From Cephalotrichum gorgonifer (lineage: Eukaryota; Ascomycota; Sordariomycetes; Microascales; Microascaceae): a stretch of 64,000 nucleotides of DNA. Under the pieces are notes generated by a model that made no database searches, was not told the origin of the DNA, and saw only the letters and a program-made list of their open reading frames with translations. The DNA is taken from NCBI GenBank assembly GCA_900312665.1, contig ONZQ02000009.1, positions 1,102,744 to 1,166,743 of the forward strand, written 5' to 3'. A program made the translations under genes and the position numbers. Positions 32,601 through 42,736 of the stretch are shown piece by piece (position 1 is the stretch's first letter; each line of letters begins with the position of its first letter).

Positions 32601-34245
32601 GTTGCTGTTGTGGGGAGTTATCCTCATTTTCCAGCTTCTGGCTTGTGTTGCTCGTAGCTCCTCCAGCTCTCCTCGGAGACGACGAGGCCCTTGATGTGAC
32701 GGTGATGGATGTCGGTGCCGAGGAGATCGAGTTGATGGTGACGCGCGTAGCGAAGCCCGTGACTGGCTCAGGATTTACGAGCACTTGCGCGGTCGTGTCC
32801 GTCTCGACGGGCGGCAGGATCTCGCGGGGGGGGCAGCGAGCTCGCGTTCTCCCTCTGCTCCGCCTCCTGGGGATTGGTGGCGGCGGCGGTGATGGCGGCG
32901 GCGATGGAGAGTGATTTACATCGCAGACTGTGTCGACGACAGCGGGAGCGGCAGGCTCGGTAGGCACAGGGGTATCGACAGGGGTGGTCGTCGTGAGATT
33001 GGGCGCTGTGGACGGGTGGGCGGGTGATGCCCGATAGCTTGTTTCGGGTGGGATTGGGAAGGTGGTAGCACAATTACCACAAGCCGGGTTGGACACGAGC
33101 GAGGTCGCAGTGTCAATCCCAGCGCTTGCTGTAGTACTGGAGGTACTTGCTGTGCTTGTGGTGGTGGCCCAGGTGCTGCCACTGTCACTGCCACTGGCAG
33201 GAAATTCGGGGAAGGCGGTGCTGGCGCAGGTCAGTTCTGGGAAGGTGCCGGTGGTGAAATCAGGGAAGGTGCTGCAGCTGCTGGCGCTAGGGGTCTCCCC
33301 CGCCGCGCTAGGCACAAATAGGCCTCCAACCCGACCACCACCAACAAATCCGACACCACTGTCACCCTCGCCGCCCGCAGCGAGGTCCAAGCTCTCTCCC
33401 TCAGCGTCCTTCTGGAAGGAAAACTTCGCAGATGATGATGAACGCCACTCTTCCCACTCCCACTCCCACTCTTCCCACTTCGCCCCAGTCACAGGCGGGG
33501 GCAGCTGGGGTGCCGGCTCTGGCGTCCTGGGGAGAGGACGCTCGAAGAAGAGCTCCGGCTCCGGTTCTGGCTCCAGCTCCAGCTTCGGGCTCGGGAGCTT
33601 CTCCACTCGTGGCTTGGACTTCGCCCTCGCTCTCGCCCAGGGCCAGCGGCTCTTCGGAGTAGGCGGAGGTTGGGTATTATTAGTGTGAGTATTAGTCCCG
33701 TCGTCGGTGCTAGCGCCAATCGTCCTACTCCGAAGTCGTAGGCGTGTGCTGTTGTTGTTATTATTATCGAACCACGAGTTGTTGCTATTTACTTTCCCAT
33801 CGCTAGTCCCCGGGCGACGGCTCGCGTCGTCGGTGAACGCGTTGGGACCCCTCAGAGAAGATTGTGTGAGCCCCCCAGCGGTGCTGGGCCTGGTGACCTC
33901 CAGGGTCGAGGGCAGGGTTGGGGGCAAAAGCAGGGGTGGCGGCAGGGGTAGAGGTGCCCAGGGTTGGCCGTTGCCGATGGCGCCCTGGCGCCGTGTCACG
34001 CTGCCGGATTCATCTCGGCCCGCCTCTCTGGGTAATAATAGCCCGTCGGCGGGGGAATCGGCGTGGCCGTCGCGGTCGATGATGTCGGTCTCGGTCCCGG
34101 CATCAGAGTCGAACCGGAAATCTGCCACCCTCGAAGGCGAGAGAGGCATCGGCACCGCGGTCGTCGGAAGGCCGAAGACGTTACACTGGCGGTTCTTCTG
34201 CCCCCTCTCCTTGCGGGCCTGCCTAGCGTCGCGGATGGCGTTCAT
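29692..34245 (-). CDS. TBC-domain Rab GTPase-activating protein (Gyp/Msb3-like)
   Basis: Single exon, 1517 residues from ATG 34245 (MNAIRDARQARKERG). The frame is open about 87 bases further upstream, but only from a TTG. The first 1100 residues are low-complexity Ser/Pro/Thr/Asn sequence and presumably disordered; they include a short Pro-rich repeat near 31200-31460 (SPTSPxFPxxT-like) that is probably expandable. The TBC domain covers about residues 1145-1470. It has KGIPPEWRG near 1148, the arginine-finger motif IERDLHRTFP near 1193 and the glutamine-finger motif GYCQSLN near 1248, both intact, then WLLNIV and LRVWDVFFYEG. It should speed GTP hydrolysis on a Rab GTPase in exocytic or endocytic membrane traffic; the closest architecture I recall is yeast Msb3/Msb4 (Gyp3). 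The C-terminal 45 residues are Arg/Glu-rich. The target Rab cannot be told from sequence. Confidence 0.88.
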   Translation of the reverse strand: MNAIRDARQARKERGQKNRQCNVFGLPTTAVPMPLSPSRVADFRFDSDAGTETDIIDRDGHADSPADGLLLPREAGRDESGSVTRRQGAIGNGQPWAPLPLPPPLLLPPTLPSTLEVTRPSTAGGLTQSSLRGPNAFTDDASRRPGTSDGKVNSNNSWFDNNNNNSTRLRLRSRTIGASTDDGTNTHTNNTQPPPTPKSRWPWARARAKSKPRVEKLPSPKLELEPEPEPELFFERPLPRTPEPAPQLPPPVTGAKWEEWEWEWEEWRSSSSAKFSFQKDAEGESLDLAAGGEGDSGVGFVGGGRVGGLFVPSAAGETPSASSCSTFPDFTTGTFPELTCASTAFPEFPASGSDSGSTWATTTSTASTSSTTASAGIDTATSLVSNPACGNCATTFPIPPETSYRASPAHPSTAPNLTTTTPVDTPVPTEPAAPAVVDTVCDVNHSPSPPPSPPPPPIPRRRSRGRTRARCPPREILPPVETDTTAQVLVNPEPVTGFATRVTINSISSAPTSITVTSRASSSPRRAGGATSNTSQKLENEDNSPQQQPPTTPTMQRFPDLSGSGTRRVMSREKISPIGSANFPSPSERSPTTPQRHHSPCPAPSSSKNNNTANINAITQQRNNSVGSTSTSNNHTDSSAPSDHHYNQWPLSTDPARSRPHAPGHPGEGLSNLFTRRARDRDPVSDTAAALGSTVPSPNTTTPPPTPPTTAATAERYYNSTIPFGRKPPAPESTNSPSTPTSTTNTRMLSSTATASPTHGRQPDPISSLDSGNYHHRMQSSGYHYRGEYQQPTLRPISNIKVAESPSSFRSQDTVSTTANATTITTERSSLITGRSSATSMDAGVLDDDDEPSVEDVMQMYEKGFYDDTDEELEAEEAALRGAQRPMSNSFYRYSLTTASAAAPPSPLASHPVAARAVSPLSPRSPLPPVPRGPPSLAPSSPTLPAHRLSPTSPGFPPYTVSPTSPTFPPHVHSPISHEFPSHTLSPTQHALPHHTPSPSSPTYRPRNDNDNALPIVDALPIHSSIPKDLPPVIRPVRRGSENRDSAKSMGDCEKESSDTLPSQAPPAPSVTPAVEPPEDPTSRDRYGFKKVNQYITREEYDAWDVAYTPYLERRHKKWAALMKESNLTTEHPNRFPPPSAKVKRFIRKGIPPEWRGAAWFYYAGGPAILGKHAGLYDRLVSQTASPADADIIERDLHRTFPDNYSFRPPGTSTASSGRQGPDPSETPMISALRRVLLAFSIYNPKIGYCQSLNFIAGLLLLFVPTEEQAFWLLNIVTRTLLPGTHETSLEGSKVDLGVLMTALRSSMPDLWRKLAGDGDEDALDTLSPASMTPQNQRPGTSRSNAPRHAIMRSRSRRARDAAPISAERLPPITITMAAWFMSCYIGTLPIETTLRVWDVFFYEGSKTLFRVALAVLKAGEDDIRAVDDPMEMFSVVQGLPRRMLDANELLGACFKRRNGFGHLSQGAVDGGRREMRERSERERDSAGSGGTVAGAGTEKRGGGLFGRRRRRDTDVV

Positions 34246-34878
34246 GGTCGGTCGGAAAATCCACAAATGAATGGGCTTATGTGATTTTTGGCAAATCGGT
34301 CGTAGGTTTTTTTCTTCGAGGCTGGGCCTCAAGCACCCGAGATATCAGCCGCCCTCTCTAAGAGGCTCTCTCAGAGGTGCCGTGATCATGTGTCGTAAAG
34401 CTCGTGTCGTGCTTGTTGAACTCGAAAATCGGCGTGCGATTCTCAACCTCTTCAAGCTCAGGTCGGGATATTAGTTTGCTCTGTCCACATCAAGTGAAAA
34501 GAGGAAAGCAGAAGAGGCGTAGAAGGAAGCTGAGATTCGTGGTTGTATAATGAAATTCGTCTTGAGGCTTAAGACGGGGGGAGCTGTTCACAATAAAGGG
34601 AGCGCGCTGCCTCGCGCCCTGATCGACTCAAAAGCAACCTGCCATCAGAAGCAACGAAACCTCTCCAAGAAAAAGCAAAAAGGCGAAGAACAGGGGAAGA
34701 AAATGAGGTTTGACGAGATCGTATTGACGCGAGAAGGGCGAGACCACCTGGGACGGCGGCCTCTTAGTCTTGTTTTTCTTCAAGGGGATGATGCTAAGAC
34801 CTGGTCCCTAGTCTCTCCTCGAGACGAACATGTTCTACAACGGAAACCCACTAGGGAGAGAGTCATGGCAAAGCTCAC

Positions 34879-34913
34879 ACATACACACACACACACGCAC
34901 ACACATACATTCC
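34879..34913. repeat. (CA)n microsatellite
   Basis: CA dinucleotides interrupted by single T or G changes run for about 35 bases. The tract is non-coding. Confidence 0.85.
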
Positions 34914-35185
34914 CTCCCACTTCACAGTACCTGTACCTGTACTAGTTGCAAACGCCGGAAAACTAATGTGACTAACTACGAGTACTAGTAAATACCGAGG
35001 ACAATTACGTCAAGGAACCTGTCTGGGACAAACGATGCGAGAAGAGTGAATGGCTCCGTAGGCATGGCAGGAGATTGGAGCCAATAACTCCGTTTGTGCG
35101 TTTCCATCCCGCGGCCCCAAAAAGAAATGCTTTGCAATACTCGTACTCGGAGCAAACGGCGCGCAAACCCCAATATGTCACTTGC

Positions 35186-35205
35186 ACTCGTACTCGTACT
35201 CGTAC
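35186..35205. repeat. Tandem ACTCGT hexamer
   Basis: ACTCGT is repeated three times and followed by AC. It is a local cluster of the dispersed TACTCGTA-type motif described in the findings. Confidence 0.75.
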
Positions 35206-38200
35206 ATGATGCTCGCATTCCGGTTCGACGCCTCCACGCCACCCTGCCCCCCCGTTTTGACGATAATTCGTTGGGGTTGTGCGATGGGGCAGCTCTCCGG
35301 GCCCCGCAACGGGTGCCACAACGGCGGAATCTCCACTCCATAAATGCCGGGGAGGGAGAAGGGGAAGGAGGGGGAGGAGGCAACGGCAGAAGTGGTTGCC
35401 AAAATGGCGTTTCTGCAGCTGCCTGTAATAGTATTCCCTGGTTGCGCGAGTCTACTCGCATACGAGTGCGGGTGCTTGCTCGGGTGCAATAATACGAGCC
35501 AAGTACTTGCCCGCAGGTTCGCGTTCAAAGTACATCACGCAGAGTAATAATAATACGCCATTTTTGGATCTCGCCCGGCGGGACCGCGGCGTCCAAACCT
35601 GGGACGATTGATTATTCAGAGACACGCTGCGGCTATGCTATGTAATGTTCCTCCATCCGTACTCTTAGGCGACGTCATCGGCAGGCCTACCTTCCTCATC
35701 GTGCTCATACACTTGTTTCTCCTCGGGGTAATAAAACGTCAATGCTGACATTCCCGATGGGGACAGATCGAAAGATTGGGAAATGCGCGAAATCCCCGAT
35801 TCGTGCTCGTACATACTTCAATTACTCGTGCGCGTATTATTTCCACCGTACCTATGAATCGGGGCGGGGCGAGGTTGAGAGGAGAGCTGTTGGTAAGCAA
35901 GCTTGAGCTGGTGGGCAGTCGAGTTTTTCGTTTACAAAAAATTCAATATTTTCAAGTTCCCCAATTCCGAGCGAATTGAAATAATAGGAACAGGAAAGAA
36001 CTTCAGCCCTCTTGGTCCCAGATGCTACCCTAGCACGCGTTAGCCTCCTGCAGGGGTCGTCATCCGATGGTCACTTCCCGCCGAATCAGGCAATGGTCGA
36101 AGGGCTGCACCACCCATTCCCTCTCATTTTTTTCTGTCTTCCCCCTGGTACCTGAGGGCCCTTGTCTTGGCCCCTGACCTTGGCTGGATTCGCGTTCTTT
36201 GTTTGTTTTCTTTCGTTTCTTGTTAACCCCCCCACCCCGCATCCTTGTCACGTTTTGAAGCACCACAAACATTAATCACATCACTCCCGAAATAGATGAA
36301 TCCGACGACGTCAAACTGGATTTTTGATTCTTACATGTATCTTTTTTCTTTTGGCTTGATGAAATAAATTGACAAGGAGATAAACGAAACAGAGTGTGTG
36401 TGACCGTGCATTTCTTTTGCACGGTACAAGTACTGTTTACAAGTTTCTGGTTTGTGAGATCATACTTGCAGAGGATTTCGTCACGGGGGTTTCGAGATCC
36501 AAGGCCACCCTTTGCTGGTCTTTCCTCGTCCCACGTCTCTCCCGGACACTTCCCTCTTTTTTTAGCACGGGATTTTGGCTGCGGCCTCATTTCTTTCTCC
36601 CGCGGGTACGTCGTACCCTCAGACACTTCCCCGACAGCGATCTTGTACTTGCAATACTGGTAAAACCTGGTTGAGACGAGGAGCAGAGACAGGGGGGAGT
36701 TTAGTGGCGGAAGGCAGGAGGATGGAGCTGAGAGAGGAGGGGGGGCTGGTTGAGTTGGGCAGCCAAGGCTCGCTCACCATACGAGCACGCACGCAGAGGG
36801 GGAAAGGCCGTTTGAAGGCAAGACCGTTCATTTGACAGAAAAGTTGCCTGCTGTTTTGACGGCGTCGATCTGGTCTGGGCCCTGTCTCCCCCATCTCATC
36901 TCCTGCGGCTGCCCTCCTCCGGAACAATCGCAGCTGGCACATGCCCCCCATGTCCCGCATTCTGAGATCTAGGTATCTGTTAGTTCCTCCCCAAAGGCTA
37001 GGGGAGGGAGGAGGCCCTGCTGATATCAGGAGGAGATTTTCCGAGTACCTGGTCAGAAGCCACCCGTGTGTGGGAGTGGGGGGGCATATCCACTGGGTCA
37101 AATCTCCCCGGGGAACCGGGCCATCGTACGCGCGGGGACGGGGAACGGGGGAGAAGGGTTCGATCATCGAGAGTCGCCAGGGGGTCTAAAGCTCCAAACG
37201 GGGGGTATATTGCTTTTTGTATCCCGCCCCCTTGTGTCCATCGACCTACGACAATCGTACCGCGGGACCTGTTATGGGGCACGAGGAGTGAGCGTACTTG
37301 ACCAGCCCCCTCGAGATATCGTACCCGTGCGTACGCTCTGATGAGCTGAATTAAAAGTTGTTCAGTAGCCCTGACGCAGGCCAAAGTAGGTGCAGCTGGA
37401 GAATGTGGGCTTGCATCAGCCATCAGCCATCAGCCTCTCATCCCACCAAAGCCCACCAAAGCCCACCGTTTTCCAGGCCAACACAGAGCCTCTCGACTCC
37501 AATCATCTCAAGGCATGATGAGTTAAGAGCAGTTCGCTCCTCCACTCTTTCGCTCCTTCGGGAAGGTCCCTGTTGGGATCTTCGTTCCTACGAGCTGCTT
37601 TTTTTATTCCTCATTATCTTTCTCTTTCTTCCTATCTCCCTCCTCTCCCATTCTCACTCTCTCCCTTCTCCTTTATCTCACTTTCTTCTTCTTCCCTTTT
37701 TTTTCCTTTTTCCTTCCACTTCTTCTTCGCTTCTCCCTCGGACCCAGGTGGGAGCTCTCCATCTCCAACCCCCTGTTTCTCACGCCTGAGACAAAAAAAA
37801 TTATACGAGCACCCCGTTCCAGTATGAGGTGCATTGGCCCCAATAGCAGCCGCAGGTCGGGCCCGAAGGGGCGCAGCTCGACTTCCTTTTTTTTTCTCCC
37901 CCCCTTTTCTACCTTTTTTCTCCCTTGTGGTGCCGCGTTCCCGGTTATCTCCCCGGTGAAGAAAAGATTTGGGGTCTGGGGTTTGGGGGGGACGGAGGGA
38001 GAGGTCTAGCTTGAACGGACCGTTTACAAGTATGTCTTAGCAATGGTTATCTGTAGCAAGGACAGGGGAGTGATGACGAGCTGATGCTTACGGGTATGCT
38101 GAAGTGGCCCCGACAGAGTGTTGGCGTTTTTAGGTAACGCGCCGCAGGATCTAATCGGCCAGATCGAGGGACTAGAGCCATCGTCTCTCTGCTCGTAATC

Positions 38201-41032
38201 GGCGGGTATGGGTGACCCCCAACGTCGGCACCGAGGCACCCTCGCCATCTATCAAATGCCCCATCATCCCCCGGGGGTCGTGCAGCGATATGAGCTGAAC
38301 CCCTGTTCTTACTTGTGACGACGTTATACAAGTGGGATCGTCTAGACCAGCTCTTCATGGGGATCTGCTATCGCGCCCCCTTCATATCAGTGCCCATGGA
38401 GAGTGCGTATCACTGTTTGCAGGTGTCTCTTGGCGGAGGTGAGGAGTCATCCATCCTGGTCGTTTCGCCCTGATAACAGTCGATTGCAGCCCTCTCCACT
38501 TCTTCCCTCCTGCCATTTGCCGTCGTCTACTGCGCTTAGTCGCCGGGGAATGATGCTCGAACATGGCGAGCCAATACCATTGGAACCGAGTCATCTCTCC
38601 TGATCTCTCGCTTGGCCAACGGGTGTACTCTATTGCATCGTCGTCCGCTGATCCTACCGCGGGGAGAACATCTCTCTCTCCCCGGTCTCATCCCTCGAGA
38701 GCCCCCAAGTCATCACAGGAGCCAATCCCCCACTCGCCTCACCCTCCCCCTTCCTGCCGGCTCGGCTTGCCTGCCCCAGGCGAGAGCTGAGTCCTCGACC
38801 TCAGTCATCGACCCTCCGTTGCTTTGGGGCTGCGAAAAAGATCGGCGTTTGAAACTATTTACACTATCAGTTCTACGCATGACACTTGTGTTGCAGGAAA
38901 CCTGTGTCATGGCATGCACCGCTCCCCCAAGAAAAAAAACACCTAGCTGCATGACGCGCAGAGATAAGTGAGAAGCACGTTACGCTGCATGGGAGGAGTC
39001 GAAGAGCAGCCACAGTGGCTGTTCCCATGCATATAGGTTGAGGGGCATAACTATGTGCAGCCCGTGAACCAATAGCTGGTGTTTTCTGGGAAGAGAGGAC
39101 TGATGCTGCGCGCCTGGGTATGCAAGCAGGGACGGGCCAGCCACATGTATTTAATCCCTTCTTATGCAGCGTACTTTCTCTTTGTTTTTGTGATTTGGCG
39201 AGTACGAGCCACTCTGCCAGTACAGGTAATCCCCAAAGCACTGAGTAGGAGAGACGGAGAGACACCGTCAAAACATCGAAACGCCCGCGCGGTTTCTTCA
39301 AATCTCGCCATCGCAAAGTATCCCCAGGCCCTCCCACTGATACAGGAAAAGGATAGCCCGGTCACTAGCACTGATTAAACTCGTACGATACATTAACTAC
39401 CTTCTATACCCCCCCTTTCCCCTTCTAACTTTTCGATGCTGTCTTGCCAACCTTCTCGTCCGTATCGTACGTCTCATACTTTGACACTTCCGATACTTCT
39501 GATAGCTACTTCTCCACACTAAAACGTCACTCCCGTTTCCTAGTCTCGACCTTCTACTTACCCCAATTAAGAGAGTGCAAGTACACCCCGCGAATTAAAC
39601 TCATTACATATAGCAGCACGATGAATGGGCCAAATTCTGGACAGAGACGTTTATCCCTTGAGTGAGATTTACTAGTGTACGAGTGGAAATACTAATGCAT
39701 AAGTATTGCAGAGGCTCTCAGGTCGCCATTTTACCATCCACCACTTGTACTTATACGTCATACCTCTCTTCCTCTACTACAATATACTAGTACGTCACCC
39801 CATCATCCTTCTACTAGTACGAGTATCGCAGCTCCCCACTCTACCCAACCTTTTATTTCGGTTTGCAATCAACGGAGATATCAAGCCTCGGGATCACCCA
39901 CATCCGCCCGCGCCAACCACTTGACGAAGAAGAAGAAAACAATGCCAGCAGAGGGGGGTGAAATGGGACAGCTTTCGGCCCGGACTTTCTTTTGGCCGGA
40001 TCACGTTTTACCCCCGTCCGACCGCGCGATCCGGCACGTGCAAATGCTTGTATAAATACTACTTTGTACGCACGGGTACTGTATTGGTGCACAAGCAGAC
40101 AGCTCCGCTCGGATCTCTCTCTGGCCCAAGCTCCTCCAACCAGCTCGTGGATTGCGCAACCAGTTATCCGTCCAGTTTCCATACCTCCCTACTCCCACAC
40201 CCCGCGCTCCGTCATTTCCTACGCCCCCCTCCGTCACTCACCTTCTCCTCCCCCGTTTCCGCCGTGGAATGATCGCGCAAAGTCGACTCTCGTAAGACAG
40301 CTCCGGGAAATCCAACGCCCCCGCCCGGGAGTGAACAGAGTGACGCTCGCGCCATGACGCCGTTTCTAAACGGTCGGTACAGTAGATGGATGGTAAGCAC
40401 ACTTTGTTCCAAGAGATTCCCCCCTTGCTCTGCCCTCGCGCCGCCCCCAGCCCGGGCCCTCCTCCTACCCGCTCCTCGCACCTTTTCTTCCCCCTCCCAC
40501 TGACCCTCCACCCTCCTCCACCCTCTCCACCCTCACACTCTTTGCTTGTTCGTCACCCCCGTTAGATGGATGTTACCTGGTCTCTAATACCCTTCCCCAT
40601 AGAATAGCCGTACCTTCGTACTCTTTCTAACAACGAGAGGAGTGAGGTACCTGGCGCAATGGCAATTGCGCTGCGTAGATTGTGTAGCAGGCTCTGGAAG
40701 CTGACAGACAAGCTTCTCCCGCCGCCCGCCGCCCGCCCCCCTCCCGCGCCCCTTCCCCTTCCCCTTCCCCTTTCCCCCTTCCCTCTCTCTCTCCATCCCG
40801 CCCCCAAGTAAAAATCAATTCTCCCTTGATTCCTCTCTTCCCTCTTCTTCTCCAGAAGAAGCTTCCACCTACCTATTCACACCTGTCTTGTGCTTCCAAT
40901 TGAGCCTCCAAAACCTTCCGGCTTCCCGCCGTCGAACTTGTATCAAAAGCTCCATCGTTTTAGCTTCAATTGATTTGATTATTTTTCCGACTCTCCAACC
41001 TCTTCTCGGTCGACCCTCCTTCGAATTCGAAC

Positions 41033-41973
41033 ATGTCTACCCGCAAGAGGAAGCAGGATGAGGAGGAGCTCGTCGCCCTCCCCTCTGACGGCGAGACAGA
41101 AGAAGAGTAGGCCGCCCCATCGCGCTCCCTCTCCCCCCATTCCCGTTCTTCCACCTACCACGCGTGAGAATCGTGCCACGTCGCATCGTCGGCCTTGATG
41201 GATTCTACTGCGCCCCGTCCGGAGCTTCCCCCTCTCATTCGACGCTGGCACCTCAAGCCCGAGTGAGAACCGGCAAGCGCACCCCCGCAGAGCGGCGCAT
41301 CATCAGCGTTGAATCCCGTGACGCGGCGGCGCAAAGCTAGTCGCGTTTCCAATTTGCGCTCCACGAGGCGACCAGTGCTTACCTACCATCTTCAATACCG
41401 CGCGACATGGGCTGACGATGTAACCCACCCAGCTTCGAGCCCGAGGAGGAGGACGATGACTTCGAGGACGACGAAGAGCAGTCCGAGGAAGACGCAGAGG
41501 GCGAAGAAGGCGACGAAGAAGAGGCTGAGGAAAATGATACCAAGGGTGAGTTGTCCAAGCCGGCTCCCGCCATCCCCCCAACCCCCCCAAAGGCAATTTC
41601 TCGAACCAAGACGAACTCTCTGTTCCCTCAACCGGTCAGCGAGCTGATACCCGCCATAACACTAGATGTCGAACCCCCCGTGAAGAAGCGAAAGACCGCG
41701 GCGGCAGGAGCGGAGGCGACCAACGGCAATGGCGTAGCCCATGAGGATGAAGAGGCCGAGGGGGAGGAGGAGGAGGAAGAGGAAGAAGAGGAGGAAGCGG
41801 AGAGTGAGGAGGAGCTGGAGGAACTGGAGGAGCTTGATGATCTCGAGGAGGAAGAGGCGGCTGATAAGGGCGCGAAGGTCGGGACGGCGGCCAGCCCCGT
41901 CAAGGTCGCCAAGGTTGCTGCCGTGACCGAGGAAACGGTGGACGTAGTCGCCATCGCCGACGACGAGGACTAG
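41033..41973 (+). CDS. Small acidic, probably nuclear protein
   Basis: Proposed exons 41033-41106, 41433-41545 and 41666-41973, giving 164 residues. It starts MSTRKRKQDEEELVALPSDG. Intron 1 (326 nt, donor GTAGGC, branch CTGAC, acceptor CCCAG) restores the frame as ETEEDFEPEEEDDDFED. Intron 2 (120 nt, GTGAGT...ACACTAG) is a multiple of three and has no stop, so its retention would give a 204-residue form with a 40-residue Pro-containing insert. After it come a basic cluster (PPVKKRKT, a plausible nuclear localisation signal), a long Glu run and a Val/Ala-rich end. The composition (over a third Asp/Glu, basic N-terminus) suits a histone- or nucleic-acid-associated nuclear protein, but I recognise no named family. 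The neighbouring 5' sequence is pyrimidine-rich, as for the other genes here. Confidence 0.75.
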
Positions 41974-42637
41974 GCGTCCTCCAACCTGCGAGGAAGCGGC
42001 CACCCGGGGGGAGGGCCTGCCTCCTCGAATCGCCAGCCCTCAGAATGGATTTTCATTGAAAAGAGCTTTGCCTTTGTTGCTCACCTTGCCCGTGAATAAG
42101 ATGTGTTTACTCAACACCGTGATATCAGACATCGGACATCAGATGCGCGCGTGTGTGTGCCCTGCCCGACTGCGCCCGTTCGCGGGGACCAAGTCCATGC
42201 CTCAAATTCCTAGGAGGGCGAGCTACCACCCACGGAGAGACACCTTCCCATCACATGGAGAGAGAGAGCGCGCGCGCGAGAGAGAGAGGGAAATAGAGAA
42301 AGGGAACTTGCTCGTTCGGTGAGGTCGTATGATAGACTGTTACCTTCCTTCACCTCAACCAACGCACACGTACACGTACACGTAAGATCGCGATCCGGAA
42401 CTACACCGGACAAAAAAACTCCCTCTCCTCGTTCCTCGGATTTCCGCCGTTCGAGGCCCCGTGAATCAAGTCCGATCTCCGATGAGACATTCTTCCTCTT
42501 AGAAAAAAAAAACTTACCCTAAAAAAACTCCCACAACCCGAGAATGTTAAACTGCCAGCCTTGCGCCCGCCGGGGGAGACACACCCTCTCCTAAGTTCCC
42601 ATCGGGCTCTCCATTTTTTTTTTTTTTTTACTCGACG

Positions 42638-42736
42638 NNNNNNNNNNNNNNNNNNNNNNNNNNNNNNNNNNNNNNNNNNNNNNNNNNNNNNNNNNNNNNN
42701 NNNNNNNNNNNNNNNNNNNNNNNNNNNNNNNNNNNN
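42638..42736. other. Assembly gap (run of N)
   Basis: Ninety-nine undetermined bases, directly preceded by a run of about 17 T and TACTCGACG. The homopolymer probably caused the break. The true gap length is unknown. Confidence 0.98.

Larger units (their letters stand above)
34246..41032. other. Long intergenic region, no gene supported
   Basis: About 6.8 kb without a convincing gene; the frames present are shorter than about 180 codons and unrecognisable. It contains a CA microsatellite (34879-34913), three adjoining ACTCGT-type units at 35186-35205, TACTAGTACG-type motifs at 39785-39827, and a long C/T-rich tract (about 40400-41030) leading into the next gene. Promoter sequence for the TBC gene must lie at the left edge. 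Confidence 0.55.

Noticed and set aside
42258..42295. Alternating GA/GC stretch as a possible Z-DNA or regulatory element
   Set aside because: It is a short simple-sequence tract with no associated gene start, so nothing beyond composition supports a function.
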